The translations under genes and the position numbers were made by a program. Below are positions 6,056-6,477 of a DNA stretch of 6,477 nucleotides, one piece after another. This stretch comes from CAMYJH01 sp041589735 (GTDB lineage: Bacteria; Pseudomonadota; Gammaproteobacteria; HK1). Under the pieces are notes generated by a model, which had not been told where the DNA came from, did no database searches, and worked only from the letters and a program-made list of their open reading frames with translations. The stretch spans positions 1 through 6,477 of the forward strand of contig JBFHVA010000206.1 in NCBI GenBank assembly GCA_041589735.1, written 5' to 3'. Each line of letters begins with the position of its first letter. Position 1 is the first letter of the stretch.

Positions 6056-6085
6056 CCCCGCGCATTACGCCCGGGGTTTGTTTTT
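6056..6085 (+). terminator. Second terminator after small RNA copy 2
   Basis: CCCCGCGC (6056-6063), loop ATTAC and GCCCGGGG (6069-6076) form an 8-position stem with one C-C mismatch, followed by TTTGTTTTT (6077-6085). It corresponds to the hairpin at 334-353 after copy 1, and its T-tract is better. Confidence 0.6.
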
Positions 6086-6302
6086 GAGCCCAAACTAAAA
6101 ACGCGCCGCGGCTTGGGCTTCACGGGGGCAAACCGCCGGGGCTTGAAGATCCGAGTAATTTCGCACCCCATTGCCGGCGCGGCTTTGGGGCAATATTCTT
6201 TCCGCTGCGGCAACCGCTATCGGCTTTGGCACAAGCAGCGCCCGAACCCCAAATCCGTCGCCGTATATCAATGTACCCGACCAGATGACCAAGGTGAGCG
6301 TG
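6086..6302. other. Intergenic stretch before the glutaredoxin gene
   Basis: No gene is supported. AGCCCAA (6087-6093) and TTGGGCT (6113-6119) form a 7-bp inverted repeat around 19 bases. TATATC at 6264-6269 is a possible -10 for the downstream gene, but no matching -35 lies 16-18 bases upstream. AAGGTG at about 6291-6296 is the probable ribosome binding site of that gene. Confidence 0.3.
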
Positions 6303-6477
6303 ATGGCCACAACCACCGAGCAGGCACCCCTCAAGGTCTACTGGCAGCCCGGATGCTCGAGCTGCCTCAAGACCAAGGAATTTCTTCTTTCCAACGGGGT
6401 GGAGTTCGAGTCCATCAACGTGCTCGAGGACGACAAGGCCTTCGACGAGCTCAAGGCGCTGGGCGTGCGCATGGTGC
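6303..6477 (+). CDS. Glutaredoxin-family thiol-disulfide protein (3' partial)
   Basis: The first 58 residues of a thioredoxin-fold redox protein run off the right edge. After a short polar N-terminus, KVYWQPGCSSCLKTKEFL (residues 11-28) shows the first beta strand and the CxxC active site, Cys18-Ser-Ser-Cys21, at the start of helix 1. FESINVLED (35-43) is the second strand and following turn, as in glutaredoxin/NrdH-like proteins. Members reduce disulfides or mixed glutathione disulfides in the cytoplasm. The WQPGCSSC variant differs from the CPYC of classical glutaredoxins. The ATG at 6303 is preceded by AAGGTGAG at fair spacing; a GTG directly before it is possible but less likely. Partner genes lie outside the window. 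Confidence 0.85.
   Translation, partial: MATTTEQAPLKVYWQPGCSSCLKTKEFLLSNGVEFESINVLEDDKAFDELKALGVRMV

Noticed and set aside
186..6085. Flanking repeats as ends of a composite transposon or genomic island
   Set aside because: The copies are direct, carry promoter and RNA structure rather than terminal inverted repeats, and no transposase or integrase is present between them.
6226..6240. TTGGCAC resembling a sigma-54 -24 element before the glutaredoxin gene
   Set aside because: The -12 TTGC element is missing at the required spacing.
6095..6334. 79-codon minus-strand frame with a hydrophobic N-terminus
   Set aside because: Starts at TTG inside the glutaredoxin gene on the other strand, with no ribosome binding site. 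The hydrophobic run mirrors the start region of the real gene.

Overview
The window is GC-rich (roughly 60% by eye) proteobacterial DNA, most likely from a gammaproteobacterium. Three things suggest this: a two-gene Gram-negative RND efflux operon with a lipoprotein adaptor, near-consensus FNR/Anr-type sites, and purine-rich Shine-Dalgarno sites. The species cannot be named from the sequence.

Layout, left to right. Bases 1-80 are the tail of an unidentified + strand gene. Bases 186-365 hold a small non-genic transcription unit: an FNR-type box, a -10 element, an RNA of about 90 nt with two hairpins, and a backup terminator. On the minus strand, 508-1179 encodes a potassium-channel-like membrane protein with a TLGYGD selectivity filter. 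A gap of about 290 bases follows, with a possible decayed coding remnant. Next comes a minus-strand efflux operon: a periplasmic adaptor lipoprotein (4608-5720, first gene) and an RND permease (1472-4603, second gene, 4 bases downstream). Upstream of the operon, 5909-6085 is a second copy of the FNR-box/small-RNA unit. The window ends inside a + strand glutaredoxin-family gene (from 6303).

The adaptor and permease should form two parts of a tripartite inner-membrane/periplasm efflux pump. No TolC-type outer-membrane channel and no local regulator are visible, so the pump would use a channel encoded elsewhere. The potassium channel and the glutaredoxin appear to be separate units.

The most notable content is the pair of similar elements in the same orientation flanking the channel and efflux genes. 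Both have the same order: a TTGAC-N4-ATCAA-like box, exactly 22 bases to a -10 hexamer, a predicted start about 7 bases later, a first hairpin, a second hairpin with a 24-base C-rich loop containing GTTCCTCCCCC, T-rich sequence, then a third hairpin and more T-rich sequence. Stem differences are partly compensatory. I interpret them as sibling small RNAs activated by an FNR/Anr/Dnr-type regulator under low oxygen, with an anti-Shine-Dalgarno loop. The box, spacing, hairpins and duplication are read from sequence; expression, regulator and targets are inference.
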